Assembly (NCBI GenBank): GCA_965220485.1
Contig: OZ244832.1
Coordinates: forward strand, 310,001 to 374,000
Reading direction: 5' to 3'
Length of the DNA: 64,000 nucleotides
Origin: Aldehydirespirator sp965220485
GTDB taxonomy: Bacteria > Actinomycetota > Acidimicrobiia > Acidimicrobiales > Aldehydirespiratoraceae
In this document: positions 46,935 to 55,089 of the stretch, in pieces
How positions within the stretch are numbered: position 1 is the stretch's first letter
Layout: each line of letters begins with the position of its first letter
Notes under the pieces: generated by a model
Told to the model about the DNA's origin: nothing
Database searches by the model: none
The model's input: only the letters and a program-made list of their open reading frames with translations
Position numbers and translations under genes: made by a program

Positions 46935-49881
46935 GTCCGGACTTGCCGTAACGATGAGACCACGTTCCGCCGGGGGGGGGGGTAGCCTTCCCCGACATCG
47001 GCGCGCCGGGCCGCTCTACAGGGCAAGGGGATGGTTGTGCGTCGTGGCGGTGGTCGGGTCGGTCCTGGCTGTTGCGCCGGCCGCGGTCGCTCAGACCGGT
47101 TCGTATGAGGATGTCGACGGCGGCGCGTACTTCGCCGAGCCGGTAGCCGCGCTCAGCGAGGCAGGGGTGTTCGCCGGGACGTTGTGCGAGGACGGCTTCT
47201 GTCCCGGCGAGCCGATCGATCGCAAGACGATGGCGGTCTGGGTGGTGCGGGTCCTCGATGGCCGGGATCCGCCGCCGGTCGCGGAGTCGCGCTTCGACGA
47301 TGTGGACGCCGGCAGTTTCTATGCGGCGTTCATCGAGCGCATGGCCGAACTCGAAGTCACCGGGGGATGCGGCGACGGTTCGAGGTTCTGCCCGGACCGC
47401 AACGTGACCCGCGCCCAGATGGCGGTGTTCCTCTCCCAGGCCTATGACCTTCCCGACGGTCCGGACCCCGGCTTCTTCGACGTCCCGGCTGACGCCTGGT
47501 ACGCGGCCCACGTGACCCGCCTCGCCGCGTCGAAGATAACCGCGGGCTGCGGCGACGGAACAGGGTTCTGCCCCGGACGCCACACGAAACGGGGAGAGAT
47601 GGCGACGTTCCTGTGGAGCGCCGAGAACCGCGACGGGCAGAATGGCGGCACTGAATCTGGCGCAGACTTGCAAGAGGGCATCATCGAGGAACCAGACACC
47701 ATCGAGGAACCATCTGGCAATCGTGTTGCGATAAGCAAGACCGAAGGCGATTTTCCCGTTGTTGTGTTCATGTGTGGCCCGGAAGGCAAACACACGCCGC
47801 AAGATCTGACGGAAATGGTCGCTCTGCTTAACGAACATGTGAGCCCCAAGTGGAGTTCGGAATCGTCGGGAAAGGTGAACTTGACTTTCGTCGAAGGGTT
47901 TGTGGTGTCCCCAGACATCTCCCTAGATGGAGACACCATGCGAAAGGCCTACTACGGCTGTAAGGGTGCACGGCCAGTGCATCCACTCATAGATGCACCC
48001 GATTGGCGCGCCCGACCTCGAGCTTCTGTACTTAGTCTTTACATATCAAGTTTTGTCAAAGGTGCCGGTATAGGTGGCGCATCGGTGGCTCTCGTTGGAT
48101 ACAACGGCGAGTTCTCCGGTCTCTTTCAACTTGCCGTTTCGCATGAGCTATTTCATGCAATCTATACGTGGATCGGTCTGGTCCACACACCCACTGAGAA
48201 CGGGAACCTCATGTACGGCTTTGGTTCAGTAGTAGGTGGTAGCGCAAGCATTCTCGGGGATATTGAGCGGAGAGCGCTGATGGTATCGTGTCATTTCCGG
48301 AAGCTCGTAGGCTGGCCGATCGGAGGAGACAGTCCTCCGTGCCCATACCTGCCACCCTCACGTCCTCTTGTCAGTTCTATTGAACCGAGTTCTAGTCGTG
48401 GAACCGGAAGTATTGCGATCAATTGGAGCGCACCGTCCTTTAGCGACGGCGTTCCGATAATTGGGTATGTGGCTAACATAAGAAGGTGTACAAGTGAGAC
48501 TTGTGGAGGAATTCTTGCAGCCTATGACTTGTCGAGTGATACAACATCGTACACATTTCAGGGCCTCTCCGATACTGCGACATACGCCGTTGAGGTTCTG
48601 GCACAGTCGCGGTACGGCATCAGTAGCGGAGATTTTTGGTACGCTCATCTTGTACCGTCACCTGAATCGGTATGGATTACGGACGTTGAAGTTTCGTCAT
48701 TCAACGTGTCATGGAGTCCCGTGCCCGGTGCCAAAGAGTACCGTGTCAGTGGTCAGTTCGGCCCAAGCAATTCCGGCACGGTCGCGGTTCGCGGCGGGAC
48801 CTCATTACGGGTCTCCTTTCTAGAACCGGATACTGCCTATAGTATCAGGGTGCGGGCGTGCGGCTTCGGAGACACATTCGGGCATGACCGTTGCGATTCG
48901 GGAACCGTTGCTGTCGCGACGACAAGCGCCGTCCCCATTCTTGACCTGCCGGATGATATCGAAGTGGAGGCGGGTGATACGTGGGCAGCTCTTCGCTGGG
49001 AGCCCGTGCCCAGTGCTGAGGCTTATGTGGTATGCGGTGAATTGTTTGAGATCCTGTGGGGCGAACCGTATGGTGATTGCACGCATACTGCTCTTCCTAC
49101 CGGTCTGACAGATTTTTTCTTTCACGACTTGGAGCCGGAGACTACCTATGATTTCGAGGTGAGGTCCTGTGTGTTGGACTCCGTGGGCCGGGCTTGGTGC
49201 GGTCCTTCCGTATCGTCATCGGTTACCACAGTTCTGGTGTCGCCGGTGACTTTGCCCGACCGGCCGGGCCCGGTGGCCGCGACGGTGGGTGACACCTGGG
49301 CCAAGCTGGAATGGGATGAAGTCCCCGATGCAGAGGAGTACCAGGTCGAGGTCGATGGACCCAACGTTCGCCATCCCGATGGATATGCAAAGGGGTCTAC
49401 TTGGGGGGAGTGGCACGATGGCCGTCCTCCAAGCCTGATCACGTTCAGGTTCTTGCATCCGGAGAGCGACTACACGTTCGAAGTCTGGGCGTGTCGGACC
49501 GAGGGGTCCATCCGTGTGTGCAGCGACCCGCGCACGGAGTCCGTCACGACCGAGGCCGCGCCTGCCACTCCACCTCCGCCCCCTGATTCGCCAGCGGGGC
49601 TTATTGTGACGGACGTCTACACTGCCGATCGCTGCATCGCAGTGCAATGGGATCCGGTTCCCGGCGCGATGGAATACCGGCTGAGCCTCAACGGAAACCC
49701 GGTCAGCGACTTCCGGTCGGGCGCTCTCATAGGGATTCCGAATCCCCGGGGAGACTATTGCGGACTCAATCCAGACGGGACAAACACCATCGGTGTATCT
49801 GTCTGCAAGACAATAGGTATCAGCCTCGTGTGCAGCGCTTACACAACCCGATCTGTCACGATCGGGAGCGGTACGCCATGA
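46933..49881 (+). CDS. Secreted SLH-domain protein with HExxH metallopeptidase motif and Fn3 domains
   Basis: The roughly 982-residue protein has a late signal peptide (ARGWLCVVAVVGSVLAVAPA, cleavage near AVAQ) and three SLH repeats (about 55-225, for example RKTMAVWVVRVLDG and RAQMAVFLSQAYDL). A domain with SHELFHAIYTWIG follows (HExxH zinc motif, about residue 410), then four or five fibronectin type III-like modules (SVEIxW-type strands such as WAALRWEPVPSAEAY, WAKLEWDEVPDAEEY) with paired cysteines. ATG 46915 and 46954 are alternative starts. An 11-G run at 46972-46982 lies between these starts and the signal peptide. Codon use from about 47650 to 48900 is less GC-rich than in the flanks. 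Confidence 0.78.
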   Translation: MSGLAVTMRPRSAGGGGSLPRHRRAGPLYRARGWLCVVAVVGSVLAVAPAAVAQTGSYEDVDGGAYFAEPVAALSEAGVFAGTLCEDGFCPGEPIDRKTMAVWVVRVLDGRDPPPVAESRFDDVDAGSFYAAFIERMAELEVTGGCGDGSRFCPDRNVTRAQMAVFLSQAYDLPDGPDPGFFDVPADAWYAAHVTRLAASKITAGCGDGTGFCPGRHTKRGEMATFLWSAENRDGQNGGTESGADLQEGIIEEPDTIEEPSGNRVAISKTEGDFPVVVFMCGPEGKHTPQDLTEMVALLNEHVSPKWSSESSGKVNLTFVEGFVVSPDISLDGDTMRKAYYGCKGARPVHPLIDAPDWRARPRASVLSLYISSFVKGAGIGGASVALVGYNGEFSGLFQLAVSHELFHAIYTWIGLVHTPTENGNLMYGFGSVVGGSASILGDIERRALMVSCHFRKLVGWPIGGDSPPCPYLPPSRPLVSSIEPSSSRGTGSIAINWSAPSFSDGVPIIGYVANIRRCTSETCGGILAAYDLSSDTTSYTFQGLSDTATYAVEVLAQSRYGISSGDFWYAHLVPSPESVWITDVEVSSFNVSWSPVPGAKEYRVSGQFGPSNSGTVAVRGGTSLRVSFLEPDTAYSIRVRACGFGDTFGHDRCDSGTVAVATTSAVPILDLPDDIEVEAGDTWAALRWEPVPSAEAYVVCGELFEILWGEPYGDCTHTALPTGLTDFFFHDLEPETTYDFEVRSCVLDSVGRAWCGPSVSSSVTTVLVSPVTLPDRPGPVAATVGDTWAKLEWDEVPDAEEYQVEVDGPNVRHPDGYAKGSTWGEWHDGRPPSLITFRFLHPESDYTFEVWACRTEGSIRVCSDPRTESVTTEAAPATPPPPPDSPAGLIVTDVYTADRCIAVQWDPVPGAMEYRLSLNGNPVSDFRSGALIGIPNPRGDYCGLNPDGTNTIGVSVCKTIGISLVCSAYTTRSVTIGSGTP
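46972..46982 (+). repeat. Homopolymeric G11 tract in the 5' coding region
   Basis: Eleven consecutive G residues encode four glycines between the start codons and the signal peptide. Tracts of this length are prone to slippage, and a change of one base would shift the frame before the signal peptide. Confidence 0.85.
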
Positions 49882-49933
49882 GCACGGAGCGTGGTGTGTC
49901 ATCTCATAGATTCACCGTAGTGACCGGCCTGGG

Positions 49934-51208
49934 TCACGGCGCGAGGAGGGCTGCGGGAATCACGCCGATGCCGTCGCGGCGGCGGTAGGCGTGTTGGCCG
50001 GTGGTGATGACCGCGGCGTCTAGCAGGTTGGGGCCGATCCGGCCGGCCAGCCAGTGGAGGTGCCTCACATCGTCGTCGTCGATCAGAGCCGAGAGCTTCA
50101 CCTCGAGCGCAACGACCCGGCCGTCGGCCCTCTCCACGATCAGATCGATCTCCCGCTCGCCGGCCCGGGTTCGCAGGTGCGAGACCCGGGCCGCGTTGGC
50201 TTGCGCGTAGACACGCACCGACAGCGTGACGAGAGACTCGAAGAGGGCGCCGAGCAGCGTGCCGTCCCTGGGCATGGCGGGACCGGCGTCGACTCCATCG
50301 ACCAGAGCGTCCACATCGACGCCGAGCAGGTGCGCGGCCAGGGCAGGGTCGGCCAGCTGGTGGACGGGGGAGGCGGCCAGGCGGGTGAGCCGGTTGCTGG
50401 TCGGAAGCCAGGCCGGCACCTCCTCGATCATCCAGAGCTGCTCCAGGATGCGGCGGTAGGCGATCGTCGTCGACTTGGCCGGCTTGTCAGGTTCTCCCGG
50501 CGTGGCGGCATCCCGGATCGTGGCGTAGGACGCCGATGTGGAGGTCGCGGCGGCGAACGCGGTCAGCCAACTCAGCAGCGACCTGCGGTCGCGGACATTG
50601 CGGCCGAGGTCGTTGAAGTCGTGCTCGACGATTCGACCGATATAGCTGTCGAGTTGGACGCTGAGCAAGCGGGGCGAGAGAGTTCGCGTCGCGGGAAAAC
50701 CCGACCGGACGATCTCGTCGGCATAACCGGTCAGGCGCACGTCCGAGCCGCCCTCCAGCGCGGGCCGCCTGCCGCTGAGCAGGCCGGAGAGGGACACGGC
50801 AGGTTCTCCCAAGCCGCGTTCCGCCAGCGACAGGGGCCGCATCCTCACAGTGACGATCCGGCCGGCTCCGGAGTGGGTCGGGGCGTCGGCGGGAGCGGCC
50901 GAACCGGTCAGCAGGAATCGACCGGCCGACGGATCTCGGTCCACGGCGCGCCGGACCAGGTCCCAGGAGTACGGCATGCGCTGCCACTCGTCGATCAGGA
51001 TCGGGGGCTCGCCGGTGACGAGGCGCTCGGGCTCGGCTCTCAGGATCTCCTGATGCCGGACGTCATCGAGGCGATGAACGGTCCCGGCCCGGCGCAGCGC
51101 AGTCTCAGTCTTGCCCACCGCCCTCGGACCCTCGATGGAGATCGCGGGCAATCCTGCAACCAGTTCATCGAGTTCGTCATCGACGATCCTGGCGATGTAC
51201 GTGTCCAT
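49934..51208 (-). CDS. AAA_14/DUF4143 family ATPase with C-terminal nuclease-like domain (paralogue 4)
   Basis: The 424-residue protein starts at ATG 51208, six bases after TATCAT in the transcribed direction, so it is probably leaderless. It has Walker A IEGPRAVGKTETALRR, Walker B-like PPILIDEWQRMPY, sensor GRFLLTGSAAPAD, DUF4143 middle (HQLADPALAAHLLGVDVDAL) and the C-terminal EIDLIVERADGRVVALEVKL. It converges with the SLH protease gene, 52 bp apart. Confidence 0.85.
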   Translation of the reverse strand: MDTYIARIVDDELDELVAGLPAISIEGPRAVGKTETALRRAGTVHRLDDVRHQEILRAEPERLVTGEPPILIDEWQRMPYSWDLVRRAVDRDPSAGRFLLTGSAAPADAPTHSGAGRIVTVRMRPLSLAERGLGEPAVSLSGLLSGRRPALEGGSDVRLTGYADEIVRSGFPATRTLSPRLLSVQLDSYIGRIVEHDFNDLGRNVRDRRSLLSWLTAFAAATSTSASYATIRDAATPGEPDKPAKSTTIAYRRILEQLWMIEEVPAWLPTSNRLTRLAASPVHQLADPALAAHLLGVDVDALVDGVDAGPAMPRDGTLLGALFESLVTLSVRVYAQANAARVSHLRTRAGEREIDLIVERADGRVVALEVKLSALIDDDDVRHLHWLAGRIGPNLLDAAVITTGQHAYRRRDGIGVIPAALLAP

Positions 51209-51226
51209 ACCGGTATGATACCGATC

Positions 51227-51295
51227 GGACGACTTCTGTGCGACTGATTGGACAGTATCTGTGATACTGATTGGATGATACCTGCGCTTCTGATT
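51227..51295 (-). promoter_or_regulatory. Three 23-bp direct repeats before DUF4143 ATPase 4
   Basis: On the plus strand the units start GGACGA (51227), GGACAG (51250) and GGATGA (51273), each ending CTGATT, with a partial fourth at 51296. The same repeat type is found as a relic at 38157-38199. Between the array and the korA start (51296-51509) nothing but promoter DNA is seen. Confidence 0.82.
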
Positions 51296-51509
51296 GGAGA
51301 ATGTCTAGGCACTTCCTCAGGCGCGGGTGTTCTTGGCTACGGCGGTCACCACCCAGGACAGAGCGATAGGAACCTGCGGATGAAACCGGCTGGATGCCAC
51401 CTCGGCACGCGGTATACCGGCTAGGGTGACAGCGGCTGGCCGGATACGACGGGCTCTTTATCGCGGGTCCATTCCTCTGGCCGCTCATCGCCGGTGCAAA
51501 GGAGCATCA

Positions 51510-53438
51510 GTGACCGATACTGCGGCACGGGCCCAAGAGGTCCGGAAGACCGATGGAATCGTCCTTCGCTTCGCCGGCGACTCCGGCGACGGCATGCAGC
51601 TCACCGGCGACCGTTTCACCTCGGCCAGCGCCCTTTTTGGCAACGATCTGGCCACCCTGCCGGAGTTTCCGGCAGAGATCAGGGCACCGGCCGGCACGCT
51701 GGCCGGCGTCTCGTCGTTCCAGGTCCACATCTCCGATCACGACATCACCACCCCCGGCGACGCCCCCACGGTTCTCGTGGCCATGAACCCGGCTGCGCTG
51801 AAGTCCGACCTGTCGCTGCTCAAGCCGGGCGGGACCGTGATCGTCAACTCTGACGCCTTCAATGAGCGCAACCTGGGTAAGGCCGGATACGAGTCCAATC
51901 CCCTCGAAGACGGCAGCCTCGACGGTTACACCGTCGTCACCGCGCCCATGACCGACCTGACCAAGCGGGCTTGCCAGGACCTGGGGGTCAAGCCCCGCGA
52001 CGCGGAGCGCTCCAAGAACTTCTTCGCCCTCGGGTTGGTGTCGTGGCTGTACTCGCGCCCCGTCAAGCCCACCGTCGACTGGATCGACGGCAAGTTCTCG
52101 GGCCGCGACGCGGTGATCGCGGCCAACAAGGCTGCCTTCGCTGCAGGCCATGCCTTCGGCGAGACTGCGGAGTTGGGTGCCAGCCGGCTGATGGTCAGCC
52201 CGGCGGCGTTGGAGCCGGGCACCTACACCAACATCAACGGCAACACCGCGCTGTCGTGGGGGCTGATCGCCGCCTCCCAGCAGGCCGGCATCCCGCTCTT
52301 CTTGGGGTCCTATCCGATCACCCCGGCCAGCGACATCCTCCACGAGCTTGCCCGGCACAAGAACTTCGGAGTGCGCACCCTGCAGGCCGAGGATGAGATC
52401 GCTGCGGTGGGCTCGGCCCTCGGCGCGGCCTACGGGGGCCACATCGGCGTCACCACTACCTCTGGGCCGGGTATGGCCCTCAAGGCCGAGACCGTGGGTC
52501 TGGCCGTCAGCCTCGAAGTACCGCTGGTAGTGATCGACATCCAGCGGGGTGGACCCTCGACGGGCCTGCCGACCAAGACCGAAGCGGCCGACCTGCTCAT
52601 GGCCATGTACGGTCGCCATGGCGAGGCGCCGCTGCCCATAGTGGCGGCCCAGAGCCCCTCGGACTGCTTCTTCGTGGCCATCGAGGCGGTACGTCTGGCC
52701 GTCGAGCACCGCACGCCGGTGATCCTGCTCTCAGACGGCTATCTGGCCAACAGCAGTGAGCCTTGGCGCATCCCCGACGTCGGGCAACTCGGCTCGATAG
52801 ACGTCAATTTCGCCTCCAAGCCCAACCACGTGAACGACGAGGGCGAGGCCGTCTTCTGGCCCTTCCGCCGCGACGAGCGGCTGGTGCGCCCCTGGGCCAT
52901 TCCGGGCACGCCCGGTCTCATGCACCGCATCGGCGGGATCGAGAAGGAGGACGGCAGCGGCAACATCAGCTACGAACCCGACAACCATCAGGCCATGGTG
53001 CGGCTGCGGGAGGAGCGCATCGCTCTGATCGCCCACCACATCCCGCCGGTGGAGGTCATCGGTGACCCGGACGCCGCGGTGGCCGTGGTGAGCTGGGGTT
53101 CGACGTGGGGCGCCATCACCGGAGCCCGCCGCCGGCTCGAGTCGGCGGGCCATCGCCTGGCCCATGTCCATCTGCGCCATCTGAACCCGCTGCCCGCCAA
53201 CCTCGGAGAGGTGATCTCGTCCTTCGAGCGCGTCGTAGTGCCCGAAATGAACACAGGGCAGCTGTGCCGGATGCTCCGGGCCGAGTACCTGGTCGACGCC
53301 AAGTCGGTGACCAAGGTCTCGGGTCAGCCCTTCACCGCGGCTGAGCTCGTGGAGGCGTTCTGGGAGGAGCTCCGGGCGGCAGGGGACCCGCAGGGATCAT
53401 CCGATGCTGTCGAGGCGGCGGCAGGAGAAGCGCGATGA
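51510..53438 (+). CDS. korA: 2-oxoglutarate/2-oxoacid:ferredoxin oxidoreductase, alpha subunit
   Basis: The 642-residue subunit is a gamma-alpha fusion: the N-terminal gamma domain (LRFAGDSGDGMQLTGDRFTS) is followed by the pyrimidine-binding alpha domain (GSYPITPASDILHELAR, TLQAEDEIAAVGSALGAAYG, TTTSGPGMALKAETVGLAV). With KorB it decarboxylates 2-oxoglutarate oxidatively to succinyl-CoA, reducing ferredoxin; it replaces 2-oxoglutarate dehydrogenase in many Actinomycetota. GTG 51510 follows AAAGGAG. It overlaps korB by four bases. Confidence 0.95.
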   Translation: MTDTAARAQEVRKTDGIVLRFAGDSGDGMQLTGDRFTSASALFGNDLATLPEFPAEIRAPAGTLAGVSSFQVHISDHDITTPGDAPTVLVAMNPAALKSDLSLLKPGGTVIVNSDAFNERNLGKAGYESNPLEDGSLDGYTVVTAPMTDLTKRACQDLGVKPRDAERSKNFFALGLVSWLYSRPVKPTVDWIDGKFSGRDAVIAANKAAFAAGHAFGETAELGASRLMVSPAALEPGTYTNINGNTALSWGLIAASQQAGIPLFLGSYPITPASDILHELARHKNFGVRTLQAEDEIAAVGSALGAAYGGHIGVTTTSGPGMALKAETVGLAVSLEVPLVVIDIQRGGPSTGLPTKTEAADLLMAMYGRHGEAPLPIVAAQSPSDCFFVAIEAVRLAVEHRTPVILLSDGYLANSSEPWRIPDVGQLGSIDVNFASKPNHVNDEGEAVFWPFRRDERLVRPWAIPGTPGLMHRIGGIEKEDGSGNISYEPDNHQAMVRLREERIALIAHHIPPVEVIGDPDAAVAVVSWGSTWGAITGARRRLESAGHRLAHVHLRHLNPLPANLGEVISSFERVVVPEMNTGQLCRMLRAEYLVDAKSVTKVSGQPFTAAELVEAFWEELRAAGDPQGSSDAVEAAAGEAR

Positions 53439-54448
53439 CCGACGTGCCGGTGACCACCCGCAAGGACTGGGCCACCGACCAGGAGGTCCGCTGGTGCCCG
53501 GGCTGCGGCGACTACTCGATCCTCACCGCGGTGCAGCTGCTGATGCCCGAGCTGGGCGTGCGACGCGAGGACACGGTGTTCGTGTCGGGGATCGGCTGCG
53601 CGGCCCGGTTTCCCTACTACATGAACACGTATGGCCTGCACGCCATCCACGGGCGCTCCCCGGCGGTCGCCACCGGACTGGCCATGGCCCGGGGCGACCT
53701 GCATGTGTGGGTGGTGGGCGGCGACGGCGACATGATGTCGATCGGGGGCAATCACCTGATCCACGCGCTGCGTCGCAACGTGAACCTGAACATCCTGCTG
53801 TTCAACAACCAGATCTACGGCCTGACCAAGGGGCAGTACTCGCCCACCAGCGAGCGGGGCAAGGTGACCAAGTCCACTCCGCACGGCTCGGTGGAGCAGC
53901 CCTTCAATGCGGTGTCGCTGGCGCTGGGGGCTGAGGCGTCGTTCGTGGCCCGCACCCACGACATGGACCGGGGCCACATGCAGGAGATGTTCCGCCGGGC
54001 CCACAACCATCCGGGAGCGGCGTTCGTGGAGGTCTTCCAGAACTGCAACGTGTTCAACGATGGCGCCTTCGCGGCCATCACCAAGCGCGACGCCCGCGAG
54101 TCGATGCTGATCGATCTGCGCCACGGTGAGCCGGTGCGCTTCGGCCCCGACCGCGAGTTCGGCGTGGTGATCGAGGCAGGGCGGGCCCGGGTGGTGCTGG
54201 TGGCCGACGTGGGGGTTGACGCCCTGGTGGTGCACGACGAGGCCGATCCCGATCCCTCGGTGGCATTCTCGCTGAGCCGCCTGGCCAACACCAACGACGT
54301 GCCCACGCCTATCGGGGTCTTCCGGGCCGTCGACCGCTCAGAGTACGGCTCGGCCGTCACCTCCCAGATCGCGGCCTCCCAGTCAAAGGCCGGTCCCGGC
54401 GACCTGCACAAGCTGCTGCACTCCCGCCCCACCTGGCAAGTCGCCTGA
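53435..54448 (+). CDS. korB: 2-oxoglutarate/2-oxoacid:ferredoxin oxidoreductase, beta subunit
   Basis: The 337-residue thiamine-pyrophosphate subunit has the N-terminal RWCPGCGDYSILTAVQ, FVSGIGCAARFPYYMNTYGLHAIHGR, and the TPP/Mg motif GGDGDMMSIGGNHLIHALRR with NNQIYGLTKGQYSPTS. Length and motifs are normal for KorB. The ATG overlaps the korA stop, so the subunits are made in equal amounts. Confidence 0.95.
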   Translation: MTDVPVTTRKDWATDQEVRWCPGCGDYSILTAVQLLMPELGVRREDTVFVSGIGCAARFPYYMNTYGLHAIHGRSPAVATGLAMARGDLHVWVVGGDGDMMSIGGNHLIHALRRNVNLNILLFNNQIYGLTKGQYSPTSERGKVTKSTPHGSVEQPFNAVSLALGAEASFVARTHDMDRGHMQEMFRRAHNHPGAAFVEVFQNCNVFNDGAFAAITKRDARESMLIDLRHGEPVRFGPDREFGVVIEAGRARVVLVADVGVDALVVHDEADPDPSVAFSLSRLANTNDVPTPIGVFRAVDRSEYGSAVTSQIAASQSKAGPGDLHKLLHSRPTWQVA

Positions 54449-54495
54449 GCGACCCGGCACTGTCCGTGCCGGCCGGCTAGCTCTCGGGAGTCGGG

Positions 54496-55089
54496 CTAGC
54501 TCTCGGGCACGTCGTAAGTCTGGGCGGTCAGGGCACCGTCCACGATGAGGTTGATGCCCGACACGTACTGGGCCTCATCGGAGGCGAGGTACAGGAACGC
54601 GTGGGCGACGTCGTCCACGGACGCCAAGCGGTTGGCCGGCACCAGCGGGAAGCCCTCGGAGCGCCACTTGTTCATCAACTCCTCGCCAGCGAGGTCGACC
54701 GACTGCTGAGTGTCGGCGGGGCCCGGTCCCACGCTGTTGCACCGGATGTTGTAGGGGGCGCACTCCACCGCGATGGCCTTCGTCAATGCGGCCACGCCGG
54801 CCTTGGCTACGCAGTAGTGGGTGAAGCCGCGTCCGTGCCCCAGCGAGGCGATCGACGAGGTGAACAGGATCACCCCGCCCCCGGTCTCCTTCATGGCTCG
54901 GGCCGCGCGGTTTCCCAGGACGAAATAGGCGTCGAGGTTGACCGACAGCACTCTGCGCCATTCCTCGTCGGTCATGTCGACGAACTCGGCAATAGTCCAG
55001 GCGGCCGCATTGGACACCATCACGTCGAGCCTCGGGTCGATGGCCAGAGCGTGATCGACCGCCTCAGCGCAGTTCTCCATGACGCCTAG
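54496..55089 (-). pseudogene. Short-chain dehydrogenase/reductase 1, C-terminal part (gene split by IS elements)
   Basis: This fragment holds the last 197 residues of an SDR: VMVSNAAAWTIAEFVDMT, the catalytic serine in LFTSSIASLGHG, the YCVAK catalytic Tyr-Lys motif, CNSVGPGPADTQ and the C-terminal YVSGINLIVDGALT. Its N-terminal 65 residues are at 59115-59313. Joining the two through one CTAG restores a continuous frame (INTD-LGVMEN) of 262 residues. The break is at 55086-55089 where IS1182-type element 1 begins. Confidence 0.9.

Noticed and set aside
49882..49933. Search for a duplicated gene end next to ATPase 4 and ATPase 1, as found at ATPases 2 and 3
   Set aside because: No duplicated flanking gene end could be found at these two loci, so gene-end duplication is not claimed as a general property of the family.
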